This document shows positions 42,870 to 51,171 of a DNA stretch of 64,000 nucleotides, in pieces. Each line of letters begins with the position of its first letter. Positions within the stretch are counted from its first letter, which is position 1. The stretch comes from Flavobacterium sp. N1736 (lineage in GTDB: Bacteria > Bacteroidota > Bacteroidia > Flavobacteriales > Flavobacteriaceae): positions 3,410,001 through 3,474,000 of the forward strand of contig NZ_CP109994.1 of the NCBI RefSeq assembly GCF_025947065.1. The letters run 5' to 3'. Below the pieces are notes generated by a model. That model made no database searches. It had not been told where the DNA came from and saw only the letters and a program-made list of their open reading frames with translations. Made by a program: the position numbers and the translations under genes.

Positions 42870-44771
42870 ATGAAAAAAGTTTTATTTACAACCTTAATAA
42901 TGATGAGTTTAAACGCTATCGGACAAAATGTGATGTCACCGGAATTGTTATGGAAATTAGGAAGAGTGTCTGCACTTGGACTTTCGAAAGATGAAAAAAA
43001 TGTTGTTTTTAAGGTTTCAACTCCTTCTGTAGAAGAAAATAAGTCAAATTCTAAATTTTACACAATACCTGTAAACGGAGGAAATGCAACTGAAATTAAA
43101 GACACGAAAGAAATTTTGAAAGACAAAAATATTTCGCCTGACGGAAAGTTTTTAGTGTATAATGAAGAGGTAAAACTGGACAAGGTTTTAGGTAAAGATT
43201 ATTATCCGAACCTTCAAAAATCAGATGTGCAAATTTATAACGGTTTAGATTATCGCCATTGGGATACGTGGAATGAAGGGAAATTTAATCACGTTTTTTA
43301 TAAAGAAAATAAAGATGGTGCAAAGGGAATTGACATTTTAAAAGGAGAAACTTTTGATAGTCCGCAAAAACCTTTTGGCGGCGATGAAGATTATATCTGG
43401 TCTCCTGACGGAAAAAGCATTTTATATGTATGCAAGAAAAAAGCGGGAACTGAATATGCAATTTCGACCAATACCAATATTTATGAGTACAATTTAGAGA
43501 CTCAAAAAACGACTAACAGAACCGAAGATAATTTAGGTTACGATACGGCGCCGCAATTTTCGCCAATAGGAAATTTAACCTGGCTGCAAATGAAACGTGA
43601 TGGTTATGAGGCTGATAAAAACGACATTATTGTTGAGTTTAAAGGTATCAAAACAAACTTAACGGCAAATTGGGACGGAACTGTAGATAATTTTATCTGG
43701 AGTAAAGATGGCAAAAACGTTTATTTTGTTGCTCCTGTTGATGGAACTAAACAATTGTTTACGGTAAACTTTCCGGGATTAACAAGAATTGCAATTCAGG
43801 TTCGTCAATTGACAAATGGAGATTTTGATGTAAATGATTTAGTTGGTTTTACGGGTGACGATATTATTGTTACGAGAAATGATATGAATCACGCGCCGGA
43901 GATTTTTTCTTTTAATTTGAAGAAAAATACCTGGAAACAACTTTCTAATGTAAATACAGAAACGTACAAAACATTGGCATTAAGCAAAACAGAAAGACGT
44001 TATGTTACGACTACTGATGGCAAAAAAATGTTGGTTTGGGTAATTTTACCTCCTAATTTTGATGCTTCTAAAAAATATCCAACTTTGTTATTTTGCCAGG
44101 GCGGACCGCAATCTGCGTTGACTCAATCGTATTCTTTCCGTTGGAATTTTCAATTAATGGCTGCTAAAGGTTATGTTGTTGTGGCGCCAAATCGTCGCGG
44201 AATGCCCGGACACGGTGTTGAATGGAACGAACAAATTAGTAAGGATTGGGGCGGACAGGTTATGGACGATTACCTTTCGGCAATTGACGATGTTTCTAAA
44301 GAAAACTACGTCGACAAAGCTCGTTTAGGCTGTGTTGGTGCAAGTTATGGCGGATATTCGGTATTTTATTTAGCCGGAATTCATAAAGACCGTTTCAAAA
44401 CTTTTATTGCTCACGATGGTGTTTTCAATACGGTAAGTATGTTGGGAACTACAGAGGAAGTTTTCTTTAACAACTGGGATTTTGGAGGCGCTTATTGGGA
44501 AAAAGATAATGCAATTGCTCAAAAAGCGTATACTACTTTTAACCCGGCAACTTTGGTGCAAAACTGGAATAAACCAATTTTAATTATCCAGGGCGGAAAA
44601 GATTTTCGTGTGCCAATTGGACAAGGACAAGAGGCTTTTCAGGCGGCACAATTAAGAGGAATCAAAAGCCGTCTATTGTATTTCCCTGAGGAAAATCACT
44701 GGGTTTTAAAACCACAAAATGCGCAGGTTTGGCAAGGAGAATTTTTTAAATGGCTGAGCGAAACGCTATAA
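42870..44771 (+). CDS. S9-family peptidase (dipeptidyl/acylaminoacyl peptidase)
   Basis: A 633-residue exported serine peptidase. A signal peptide (cleavage after NAIGQ) is followed by a seven-bladed-propeller-like region (~25-390) with repeated strands such as SPDGKFLVYNEE, SPDGKSILYV and SKDGKNVYFVAPV. The alpha/beta hydrolase domain (~395-633) has the nucleophile S492 in GASYGGYS, an oxyanion GGPQSA motif and the histidine H610 in EENHWVL; D583 near GGKDFRVP completes the triad. It would trim peptides in the periplasm. It stands alone with its own terminator. Confidence 0.95.
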   Translation: MKKVLFTTLIMMSLNAIGQNVMSPELLWKLGRVSALGLSKDEKNVVFKVSTPSVEENKSNSKFYTIPVNGGNATEIKDTKEILKDKNISPDGKFLVYNEEVKLDKVLGKDYYPNLQKSDVQIYNGLDYRHWDTWNEGKFNHVFYKENKDGAKGIDILKGETFDSPQKPFGGDEDYIWSPDGKSILYVCKKKAGTEYAISTNTNIYEYNLETQKTTNRTEDNLGYDTAPQFSPIGNLTWLQMKRDGYEADKNDIIVEFKGIKTNLTANWDGTVDNFIWSKDGKNVYFVAPVDGTKQLFTVNFPGLTRIAIQVRQLTNGDFDVNDLVGFTGDDIIVTRNDMNHAPEIFSFNLKKNTWKQLSNVNTETYKTLALSKTERRYVTTTDGKKMLVWVILPPNFDASKKYPTLLFCQGGPQSALTQSYSFRWNFQLMAAKGYVVVAPNRRGMPGHGVEWNEQISKDWGGQVMDDYLSAIDDVSKENYVDKARLGCVGASYGGYSVFYLAGIHKDRFKTFIAHDGVFNTVSMLGTTEEVFFNNWDFGGAYWEKDNAIAQKAYTTFNPATLVQNWNKPILIIQGGKDFRVPIGQGQEAFQAAQLRGIKSRLLYFPEENHWVLKPQNAQVWQGEFFKWLSETL

Positions 44772-44791
44772 TCCATTAAACAAATAAAATT

Positions 44792-44846
44792 AGCCGTCTA
44801 TTTTTGCAGATTGATTTTTTGATCTGTAAAAATAGATGGCTTTTTT
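44792..44846 (+). terminator. Terminator of S9 peptidase gene
   Basis: AGCCGTCTATTTTTGCAGAT pairs with ATCTGTAAAAATAGATGGCT (about 18 of 20 positions) and is followed by a six-T run. Confidence 0.85.
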
Positions 44847-44957
44847 GTAAACTCATTACAATTATATAACATATTGATTGCCTTTTATATTTAAAAATCA
44901 GAAAATTTTAAATAAATTGCAATACTTAGAATTTTAAAATACCAGCAATCATAGTCT

Positions 44958-47396
44958 ATGGAGAGTAAAAAAAGTTATATGCCGATAAAAGTGCTCTTCA
45001 GTTATATTGCCTTGCTGGGATTGGTTGTTACTGTTGGGTGGTTTTTGTATTCTGAAAATGTGGTTTATAATAAACTCGAAGATAAAATTGCTTTCGAAAA
45101 AACAAAAATTCTAAGAGTCAGCAAGCTTTTTTCTAATGTTTATAAAACAGAAAGTTTAGCCAGAAAAACAATCCAGACCAATTCTGAAAGTGATTTTAAA
45201 AGTTATCTTATTGAAACAGATTCGTTAAAATCAAGAATTGACACTTTAAAACAAATTGTTACTACAGATTATCAAAAAGTTTTATTGGATAGTGTAACAT
45301 ATCTTTTATCTGAAAAAACAGATAATATCAAGCAATTAAAAACCATAAAAAATAAAGCCGATGACGAAGTTTCTGTAAATACGGCTATTGACGAAATTAC
45401 CAAAATGGAGTTTAAACTTCGTAAACTTGAACTTCAGGATTTTACCAAAAACCCAAACCAGTTAGGAAGTTATCAAAAAAATGTGCTTCAGAAATATGTT
45501 GATTATCTCAATCAGAATATTCCGGATGACAGCACGAATACGTTAAGCAAACAAGCATCTGATTCGATTCTTGCCAATTCAAAAAAACTGCTTAGCAACG
45601 TAAAACTAAAGGCCGAAAAGAAAAAAGAATCTTTAAATTTTGAGGAGAATAAACTCTTGAAAAATGAAATTGCAATCTCTGAACAACTTCGAAAAGTACT
45701 TCGAATTATCGAAAGAGAGATCATCATTAATTCTATTAAAAACAATTCATTAAAAGAAAAATCATTAAAAAAAGTTAACGAAATTGTTACGGCTTCGGCA
45801 ATTATTGGTTTGGTTTTAACCTTGTTTTTTTCAATTTTAATTGTAAGCGATTATTCAAAATCCCAGCTTTATAAAAAGCAGCTTGAAATTGCCAATTTCA
45901 AAACCAAAAATCTGCTAAAAAGCCGCGAACAGCTTATTTCTACAGTAAGTCATGATTTAAAAACGCCATTGAGCACAATTGTTGGTTATACGGAACTTTT
46001 GGGCAATTCTGATGTAAACACAAAACAGTCTTATTTTGTAAAAAACATTAAAAATTCATCCGAATATATTTCGCAATTGGTACAGGATTTATTGGATTTC
46101 TCTCAAATTGAGGCGGGGAAAATTACAATAGAAAAAGTACCGTTTTATTTGCCGGAAATTATTGAAGATGTTGCCAAAAATATTCAGACAGTTTATAAAC
46201 AAAAAGATATCGATCTGATTATTAATGTTGATGAAAAACTGAACACCAAAATTGTTGGAGATCCTTTTCGTTTAAAACAAATTCTGAGCAATATTATTGG
46301 AAACGCTTATAAATTTACCGAAGAAGGTTTTATAAAAATCAGTGCTTTTGCAGATGTTGAGGAACCATTTTTTATCATAACAATCGAAGATTCAGGAATA
46401 GGAATTGAGAAAGGAAATCAGCAATTGGTTTTTGAAGAATTTGCCCAAGCCAATGAAAGTATTGAAAAGAAATATGGCGGAACCGGTTTAGGATTAGCAA
46501 TCTGTCAAAAAATAATTTCAATTTTAGGCGGTAATTTAAATCTTGAAAGCACTTTTGGAAAGGGAAGTACATTTGAAATTCAACTTCCGTTATTGTTTGA
46601 TACGAGCGAAAATGCAATTCCTGAAATTAAAAAGCCCGTTTTTACCGACGATAAAAAATACACTTTTGTTGTAATTGATGATGATATTAATTTGCTGAAT
46701 TTAACAAGCGGCGTTTTAAAACAGGAAAAACATACTGTTTTGTCTTTTGACAGGGCAACAAAAGCGTTGGAAGCAATTTCGAGCACTGCTTTTGACTTTA
46801 TTATTACTGATATTCAAATGCCTGAAATGGACGGTTTTGTGTTCGTTAAAAAATTGAAAAGTTATAATTTCTCCACTTATAAAAATCAACCGATAATTGC
46901 ACTTACGGGAAGAACTGATTTAGATTCTTCAGTTTACACGGACGCCGGATTTACAACTGTGATTAAAAAACCGTATTCGCCAAAGGTATTATTAGAAACG
47001 ATTCAGCATATTATAGAAAATAACACTTTGCCAATTGTAGCTCTTAATGAACCTGACAAAGTATCTTCTGATTTCTATTCTTTAGAAACTTTGAAAGAAT
47101 TTTTAGGAAATGACAATGAAGCTTTAAATGATGTTATCGTGTCATTTATTGAAAGCACAAATGAAAATTTGTTGCTTTTAGATAAAGCAATATCAAATCA
47201 AAATGTTACTGAAATTAATACGATTGCGCATAGAATTGCTCCAATGTTCAGACAAATTCAGGCAAATGAAATTGGAAATATGCTGAAAAATATGGAAAGA
47301 AAAGATTTGGAAAATGAAGATTTAGAAAGCATTTTTGAAGATTTAAAAACCAAAACCCAAACTCTTTTTACATCTTTACAACAAGAAATCGTTTAA
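44958..47396 (+). CDS. Hybrid sensor histidine kinase with receiver and Hpt domains
   Basis: An 812-residue multidomain kinase. Two membrane helices (~10-28 and ~277-299) bracket a ~245-residue periplasmic, largely helical sensor region. Then come the HisKA domain with H332 (STVSHDLKTPLSTIVGY), the ATPase domain (~405-555, with NIIGNAYKFTEEG and KKYGGTGLGLAI), a receiver domain (~570-690) with phospho-acceptor D618 (FIITDIQMPEMDG), and a C-terminal Hpt-type helical domain with H758 (INTIAHRIAPM). This is a full phosphorelay in one protein. It converges on an NtrC-type regulator with overlapping stop codons; this is the likely output. Confidence 0.93.
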   Translation: MESKKSYMPIKVLFSYIALLGLVVTVGWFLYSENVVYNKLEDKIAFEKTKILRVSKLFSNVYKTESLARKTIQTNSESDFKSYLIETDSLKSRIDTLKQIVTTDYQKVLLDSVTYLLSEKTDNIKQLKTIKNKADDEVSVNTAIDEITKMEFKLRKLELQDFTKNPNQLGSYQKNVLQKYVDYLNQNIPDDSTNTLSKQASDSILANSKKLLSNVKLKAEKKKESLNFEENKLLKNEIAISEQLRKVLRIIEREIIINSIKNNSLKEKSLKKVNEIVTASAIIGLVLTLFFSILIVSDYSKSQLYKKQLEIANFKTKNLLKSREQLISTVSHDLKTPLSTIVGYTELLGNSDVNTKQSYFVKNIKNSSEYISQLVQDLLDFSQIEAGKITIEKVPFYLPEIIEDVAKNIQTVYKQKDIDLIINVDEKLNTKIVGDPFRLKQILSNIIGNAYKFTEEGFIKISAFADVEEPFFIITIEDSGIGIEKGNQQLVFEEFAQANESIEKKYGGTGLGLAICQKIISILGGNLNLESTFGKGSTFEIQLPLLFDTSENAIPEIKKPVFTDDKKYTFVVIDDDINLLNLTSGVLKQEKHTVLSFDRATKALEAISSTAFDFIITDIQMPEMDGFVFVKKLKSYNFSTYKNQPIIALTGRTDLDSSVYTDAGFTTVIKKPYSPKVLLETIQHIIENNTLPIVALNEPDKVSSDFYSLETLKEFLGNDNEALNDVIVSFIESTNENLLLLDKAISNQNVTEINTIAHRIAPMFRQIQANEIGNMLKNMERKDLENEDLESIFEDLKTKTQTLFTSLQQEIV

Positions 47397-48742
47397 TCGA
47401 TGTTGTATTGTTTTAATTTATTGTAAAGTGTTTTTCTGGTAATTTTAAGCAATTTTGCCGCTTCCGATTTATTATTCTGCGCTTTTGACAAGGCATGAAT
47501 AATGGCTTCTTTTTCATTTTCTGACAAGGAAAAATTTCCATTATTAGAAGTTTGTTTTTGAATTTGAAAAAACTCAGCAGGCAAAACATCGCTTTCTATA
47601 TAATCTCCGCGGGATAATAATGTAGCACGCTTTACGCAGTTTTGTAGTTCACGCAAATTTCCCGGCCAGCTGTATTTTTGAAAGATATCAACAACTTCCG
47701 GCGAGAAACCGATAATTTCCTTATTTAATTGCTGATTGGCTTTTTCCAGAAAATAATCGGCAAAAACCATCAAATCTTCTCCCCTGTCTGTTAACGATGG
47801 CGACTGAATCGAAAATTCATTGATTCTATGGTATAAATCTTCACGAAAATCACCGTTTTTAACGGCTTCACGCAAATCTTCATTTGTTGCTGTAATAATT
47901 CGAATATCGACGTTTATTTCTTTATTGCTTCCAACAGGTTTAATTTTACGTTCCTGAAGCGCTCTTAACAGCTGTATTTGATTTTCGTAAGACAGGTTCC
48001 CTATTTCATCTAAAAAAAGAGTTCCTCCGTTAGCGGCCTCAAAATAACCCATTTTATCGCTAATAGCTCCCGTAAAAGATCCTTTCAAATGTCCGAAGAA
48101 TTCACTTGCCGCCAATTCCTTCGGAATCGCTCCGCAATCGACAGCAATAAAATTATTATTTTTTCTGTTGCTTTGCTGGTGAATACTTTTTGCAATGATT
48201 TCTTTTCCGGTTCCGCTTTCGCCGATAATCAAAACGGACATATCGGTTGGACTTACCAAATGAATATGGTCTAAAAGTTTTTTTGATGCAACAGAAATTC
48301 CTCTTACGAATTCATTTTCAAAAGACGTAATTGGTTTCTTTGGTACTTTTTTTTCTTTTATTGGAGTTTCTTCGGCTGTTGCATCACTTTGCAAGGCATT
48401 TGTGATTACAAGTAAAACCTCATCTGGGTTGAAGGGTTTTGAAATATAATCCGCAGCACCGTTTTTTATTGCTTTTACCGCTGTATTTACATCTGAATAT
48501 CCGGTCATTAAAATTACAGGGATTTCAGGGTTCGAATTTTTAAATTCGGTCATAAGTCCAATGCCGTCAGAATCAGGCAAACGAAGATCTGTCAAAATTA
48601 AATCAAAAGATTCTTTTTTGATAGCTGTTCGCGCTTCTTCAGCTGAGAATGCAATAGTTACTTCATATGCTTTTTTTATTAGGAATCGTTCTAATAATTT
48701 GCAAAATGAAATGTCATCTTCTATTAATAAAATCTTTGGCAT
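47393..48742 (-). CDS. NtrC-type sigma-54-dependent response regulator
   Basis: A 449-residue transcription activator. The receiver domain (1-120) has the phospho-acceptor D52 (LILTDLRLPDSDG). The AAA+ domain (~145-380) has Walker A GESGTGKE at about 174, the sigma-54-contacting loop GSFTGA (the family's GAFTGA with one change), GGTLFLDEIGNL and the R-finger region LPGNLREL variant (WPGNLRELQNCV). A C-terminal Fis-type helix-turn-helix (~405-445, EKEAIIHALSKAQNNKSEAAKLLKITRKTLYNKLKQY) binds DNA. Its stop overlaps that of the hybrid kinase on the other strand. Candidate targets are the octamer sites upstream of the PepSY-like array. Confidence 0.96.
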   Translation of the reverse strand: MPKILLIEDDISFCKLLERFLIKKAYEVTIAFSAEEARTAIKKESFDLILTDLRLPDSDGIGLMTEFKNSNPEIPVILMTGYSDVNTAVKAIKNGAADYISKPFNPDEVLLVITNALQSDATAEETPIKEKKVPKKPITSFENEFVRGISVASKKLLDHIHLVSPTDMSVLIIGESGTGKEIIAKSIHQQSNRKNNNFIAVDCGAIPKELAASEFFGHLKGSFTGAISDKMGYFEAANGGTLFLDEIGNLSYENQIQLLRALQERKIKPVGSNKEINVDIRIITATNEDLREAVKNGDFREDLYHRINEFSIQSPSLTDRGEDLMVFADYFLEKANQQLNKEIIGFSPEVVDIFQKYSWPGNLRELQNCVKRATLLSRGDYIESDVLPAEFFQIQKQTSNNGNFSLSENEKEAIIHALSKAQNNKSEAAKLLKITRKTLYNKLKQYNID

Positions 48743-48811
48743 TTGTTTTTAGGGACTTTTTTGCTAAAATAACACTATTAAACTTGTATTTTCATAAAAT
48801 TTTGCAAAAAA

Positions 48812-48840
48812 AAAGAGATTGTTCTATAACAATCTCTTTT
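48812..48840 (-). terminator. Terminator of the PepSY-like array
   Basis: AAAGAGATTGTT-CTATA-ACAATCTCTTT; on the minus strand it is followed by a T-run (A-run 48806-48814). It separates the array from the response-regulator gene. Confidence 0.85.
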
Positions 48841-48870
48841 TCACCAAAAACATAAATCTAATTCACCTAA

Positions 48871-49167
48871 TTATATTTTTAACCAGTTACCATTGACATC
48901 TGAAAAAACAGTAGCCTTTTGGTCTTTTACCGATATTTCTAGTTTGTATTCTTTTTTGTCGTTTATGTAAGCTTTTACCAATTTTGCTCCCGGATAAGCA
49001 GTTTCCAAGGCTGTTTTTACAGCCGCAGGAACTGCATCGGCACTTATTTCGGTATATTCGGCTTGTATAGTAACTTCACTTTTCATTATTTCAGATTGCA
49101 AAGTGGTGGTTGCATATATGGATAAACTTGCTAAAACGACCGCTACTGAAAGGACTATCTTTTTCAT
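48871..49167 (-). CDS. PepSY-like exported protein, array copy 6
   Basis: A 98-residue protein with a signal peptide (MKKIVLSVAVVLASLSIYATT) and one PepSY-like/BLIP-fold domain: VPAAVKTALETAYPGAKLVKAYINDKKEYKLEISVKDQKATVFSDVNGNWLKI. The pattern of an amphipathic helix, AYPGAKL, then strand-turn-strand ending in ADxxGxWxK is that of the DUF2874-type periplasmic proteins. It is the last and among the most diverged of six tandem copies, lacking the final lysine pair. It follows copy 5 by five bases. Confidence 0.85.
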   Translation of the reverse strand: MKKIVLSVAVVLASLSIYATTTLQSEIMKSEVTIQAEYTEISADAVPAAVKTALETAYPGAKLVKAYINDKKEYKLEISVKDQKATVFSDVNGNWLKI

Positions 49168-49172
49168 AATAA

Positions 49173-49472
49173 TTATTTTTTAATGATATTTCCTTCAGCA
49201 TCTGTAAATACAGTATACTTTTTATCTCCTTTTGAGATTTCAAGTTTATATACTTTCTTTTCGTTTACGTAAGCTTTTTCAAGTTTAGTTCCCGGAAAAG
49301 ATTTTTCAACCGTAGATTTTACTGCGGCAGGCACAGCATCAGCACTAACCTCAGTATATTCATCCTGAGTAGTTACTGATTGATTCATTGAATTTGTTAT
49401 TAACGGAACAGTAGCTGCATTTACAGTTAAACTTCCTAAAACGATTGCTGTGGATAATAGTAACTTTTTCAT
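49173..49472 (-). CDS. PepSY-like exported protein, array copy 5
   Basis: A 99-residue paralogue with signal peptide MKKLLLSTAIVLGSLTVNA and the same single domain (VPAAVKSTVEKSFPGTKLEKAYVNEKKVYKLEISKGDKKYTVFTDAEGNIIKK). The middle Tyr of AYPG is a Phe here (SFPG). With copy 4 it forms the second subgroup, with a YINEKK-type turn instead of YKNxKSEY. The gap to copy 4 is 33 bases and to copy 6 five. Confidence 0.85.
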   Translation of the reverse strand: MKKLLLSTAIVLGSLTVNAATVPLITNSMNQSVTTQDEYTEVSADAVPAAVKSTVEKSFPGTKLEKAYVNEKKVYKLEISKGDKKYTVFTDAEGNIIKK

Positions 49473-49505
49473 AGTGATTGTTTTATTGGGTTGATGTTAT
49501 TTGTA

Positions 49506-49796
49506 TTATTTTTTAAGAATATTACCTTGAGCATCAGTGTAAACAACAGATTTTACATCTCTTACAGAGATCTCAATTTTATACTCTTTCTTTTCGTTTA
49601 TATAGGCTTTTTCAAGTTTTACACCTGGATAAGCATTATCTAAAGCTGTTTTAATTGCTGCCGGAACGGCATCTATTTCTTTATATTCGTCCTGAATATT
49701 GATTGAAGAAATAATTGAATTTGTGACTACAGTATTTCCTGCTTGCATAGACAATCCTCCTAGAACGATTGCCGCTGATAAGATTAACTTTTTCAT
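49506..49796 (-). CDS. PepSY-like exported protein, array copy 4
   Basis: A 96-residue paralogue: signal peptide MKKLILSAAIVLGGLSMQA, then QDEYKEIDAVPAAIKTALDNAYPGVKLEKAYINEKKEYKIEISVRDVKSVVYTDAQGNILKK. It is two residues shorter than its neighbours in the linker before VPAA. It is intermediate between the near-identical copies 1-3 and the diverged 5-6. Confidence 0.85.
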   Translation of the reverse strand: MKKLILSAAIVLGGLSMQAGNTVVTNSIISSINIQDEYKEIDAVPAAIKTALDNAYPGVKLEKAYINEKKEYKIEISVRDVKSVVYTDAQGNILKK

Positions 49797-49851
49797 AATA
49801 ATATAGTTTTTTAGTTGTAATAATATTTAGTGAAGTCGTTGGTTATGCGAC

Positions 49852-50148
49852 TTATTTTTTAATCCATGATCCATCTGCGTTAGCAAAAAGAGATCCCACT
49901 TTGTCTCCAACAGTAACGTCTAATTTATACTCAGATTTTGCATTTTTGTATGCTTTAGAAAGTACTGCATCCGGATACGCTTTTTTCAAAGCATCTGTAA
50001 TTGCTGCCGGAACTTCTTCTAATTTAATTTCTGTGTATTCGTCCTGAATTGAAACTGTTTTTACGATTGTATTTGAAATTGGTGAAGTTGAAGCAAATGA
50101 TGTTAAACCTCCCAAAATGATTGCGGCTGATAAAAATAAATTTTTCAT
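49852..50148 (-). CDS. PepSY-like exported protein, array copy 3
   Basis: A 98-residue paralogue: signal peptide ending TSFAS, then TSPISNTIVKTVSIQDEYTEIKLEEVPAAITDALKKAYPDAVLSKAYKNAKSEYKLDVTVGDKVGSLFANADGSWIKK. It is nearly identical to copies 1 and 2, so recent duplication or gene conversion is likely. It is separated from copy 2 by 54 bases. Confidence 0.87.
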   Translation of the reverse strand: MKNLFLSAAIILGGLTSFASTSPISNTIVKTVSIQDEYTEIKLEEVPAAITDALKKAYPDAVLSKAYKNAKSEYKLDVTVGDKVGSLFANADGSWIKK

Positions 50149-50202
50149 AATAGTATATTTTAAGTAATAACGTTAATTTTAGTAATCTGTTGTAAATGAG
50201 GA

Positions 50203-50499
50203 TTATTTTTTAATCCAGGTTCCGTCTGCGTTAGCAAAAAGAGAACCTACTTTGTCACCCACGGCAACTTCTAATTTATATTCAGATTTTGTGTTTTTGT
50301 ATGCTTTTGTAAGCACTGCATCCGGGTAAGCTTTTTTAAGCGCGTCTGTAACTGCAACAGGAACTTCTACGACTTTAATTTCAGTATATTCATCCTGAAT
50401 AGTTACTGCTTTTACGATTGTATTTGAAATTGGCGAAGTTGAAGCAAATGATGTTAAACCTCCCAAAACGATTGCGGCTGATAAAAATAGATTTTTCAT
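50203..50499 (-). CDS. PepSY-like exported protein, array copy 2
   Basis: A 98-residue paralogue differing from copies 1 and 3 mainly around residues 30-50 (KAVTIQDEYTEIKVVEVPVAVTDALKKAYPDAVLTKAYKN). The first residue run MKNLFLSAAIVLGGLTSFAS is the same. The 73-base gap to copy 1 contains an exact 20-bp tandem duplication. Confidence 0.87.
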   Translation of the reverse strand: MKNLFLSAAIVLGGLTSFASTSPISNTIVKAVTIQDEYTEIKVVEVPVAVTDALKKAYPDAVLTKAYKNTKSEYKLEVAVGDKVGSLFANADGTWIKK

Positions 50500-50507
50500 A
50501 ATAGTTG

Positions 50508-50547
50508 TATTTTAGTATTCTTAATTTTATTTTAGTATTCTTAATTT
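50508..50547. repeat. Exact 20-bp tandem duplication between array copies 1 and 2
   Basis: TATTTTAGTATTCTTAATTT occurs twice head to tail (50508-50527, 50528-50547), a fresh duplication in the copy 1-2 spacer. Confidence 0.75.
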
Positions 50548-50572
50548 GAATAAACATAAAAGCCTATTTAAA

Positions 50573-50869
50573 TTATTTTTTAATCCATGATCCGTCTGCA
50601 TTAGCAAAAAGAGAACCTACTTTATCTCCTACGGTAACTTCGATTTTATATTCTGATTTTTCGTTTTTGTATGCTTTGTTAATTACTGCATCCGGATATG
50701 CTTTTTTTAAAGCTTCGTTAATTGCAGCCGGTACTTCTTCTAATTTAATTTCTGTATATTCTTCTTCAATAGAAATTGTTTTCACGATTGTATTTGAAAT
50801 TGGCGAAGTTGAAGCAAATGATGTTAAACTTCCCAAAACGATTGCGGCTGATAGAAATAAATTTTTCAT
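50573..50869 (-). CDS. PepSY-like exported protein, array copy 1 (first in operon)
   Basis: A 98-residue exported protein opening the array: signal peptide MKNLFLSAAIVLGSLTSFAS, then SPISNTIVKTISIEEEYTEIKLEEVPAAINEALKKAYPDAVINKAYKNEKSEYKIEVTVGDKVGSLFANADGSWIKK. There is no cysteine and no membrane helix beyond the signal, so it is soluble in the periplasm or secreted. PepSY-like domains elsewhere act as peptidase inhibitors or bind small ligands; nothing here fixes the role. The upstream region carries the octamer cluster and a sigma-54-like promoter. Confidence 0.88.
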   Translation of the reverse strand: MKNLFLSAAIVLGSLTSFASTSPISNTIVKTISIEEEYTEIKLEEVPAAINEALKKAYPDAVINKAYKNEKSEYKIEVTVGDKVGSLFANADGSWIKK

Positions 50870-50936
50870 AATGTGTATATATTTAAAATAGTTAATAGTT
50901 GTTTTACGCTTTAGATAATGAAATTATTATGCCGTA

Positions 50937-50951
50937 ACAAAATCATAACCA
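50937..50951 (-). promoter_or_regulatory. Weak sigma-54-like promoter upstream of the array
   Basis: On the minus strand TGGTTATGATTTTGT fits the -24/-12 spacing (TGG, eight bases, TTG), but the C of TTGC and of TGGC are missing. It lies 68-82 bases before copy 1. No exact TAnnTTTG element was seen in the same region. Confidence 0.3.
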
Positions 50952-51021
50952 TTTAATATAGTTAAAAGCCTGTTTTTAAAGGCATTTAGAAGAATGTGAC
51001 AAAATTCGATAAATTAAAAAA

Positions 51022-51073
51022 GTGTGTAATTACCTGATAATGTGTGTAAAAAGTATACACAAAATGTGTTTAC
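51022..51073. promoter_or_regulatory. Cluster of GTGTnTA octamers, candidate activator-binding sites
   Basis: GTGTGTAA occurs at 51022-51029 and 51042-51049, exactly 20 bases apart, then GTGTATAC on the opposite strand (51053-51060) and GTGTTTAC (51066-51073). The middle two form a near-palindrome GTGTGTA-AAAAG-TATACAC. They lie 150-205 bases upstream of copy 1, the usual position for sigma-54 activator sites. A further GTGTATAT is at 50873-50880, next to the start codon. Confidence 0.45.
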
Positions 51074-51091
51074 TTTAAATTTTAAACAACA

Positions 51092-51124
51092 AAACCCGAC
51101 AGGTTTTAAAAACCTGTCGGGTTT
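51092..51124. repeat. CCCGACAGG hairpin, copy of the rpoN terminator
   Basis: AAACCCGACAGGTTTT pairs perfectly with AAAACCTGTCGGGTTT. It matches the hairpin after rpoN (26973-27004), and lies between the accC terminator and the array promoter region. Confidence 0.75.
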
Positions 51125-51143
51125 ATATATGATGTAACTAAAA

Positions 51144-51166
51144 AAGGCTGTCGATATTGACAGCCT
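51144..51166 (-). terminator. Terminator of accC
   Basis: AAGGCTGTC-GATAT-TGACAGCCTT stem, with a minus-strand T-run (A-run 51140-51145), six bases past the accC stop. Confidence 0.85.
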
Positions 51167-51171
51167 TCATA

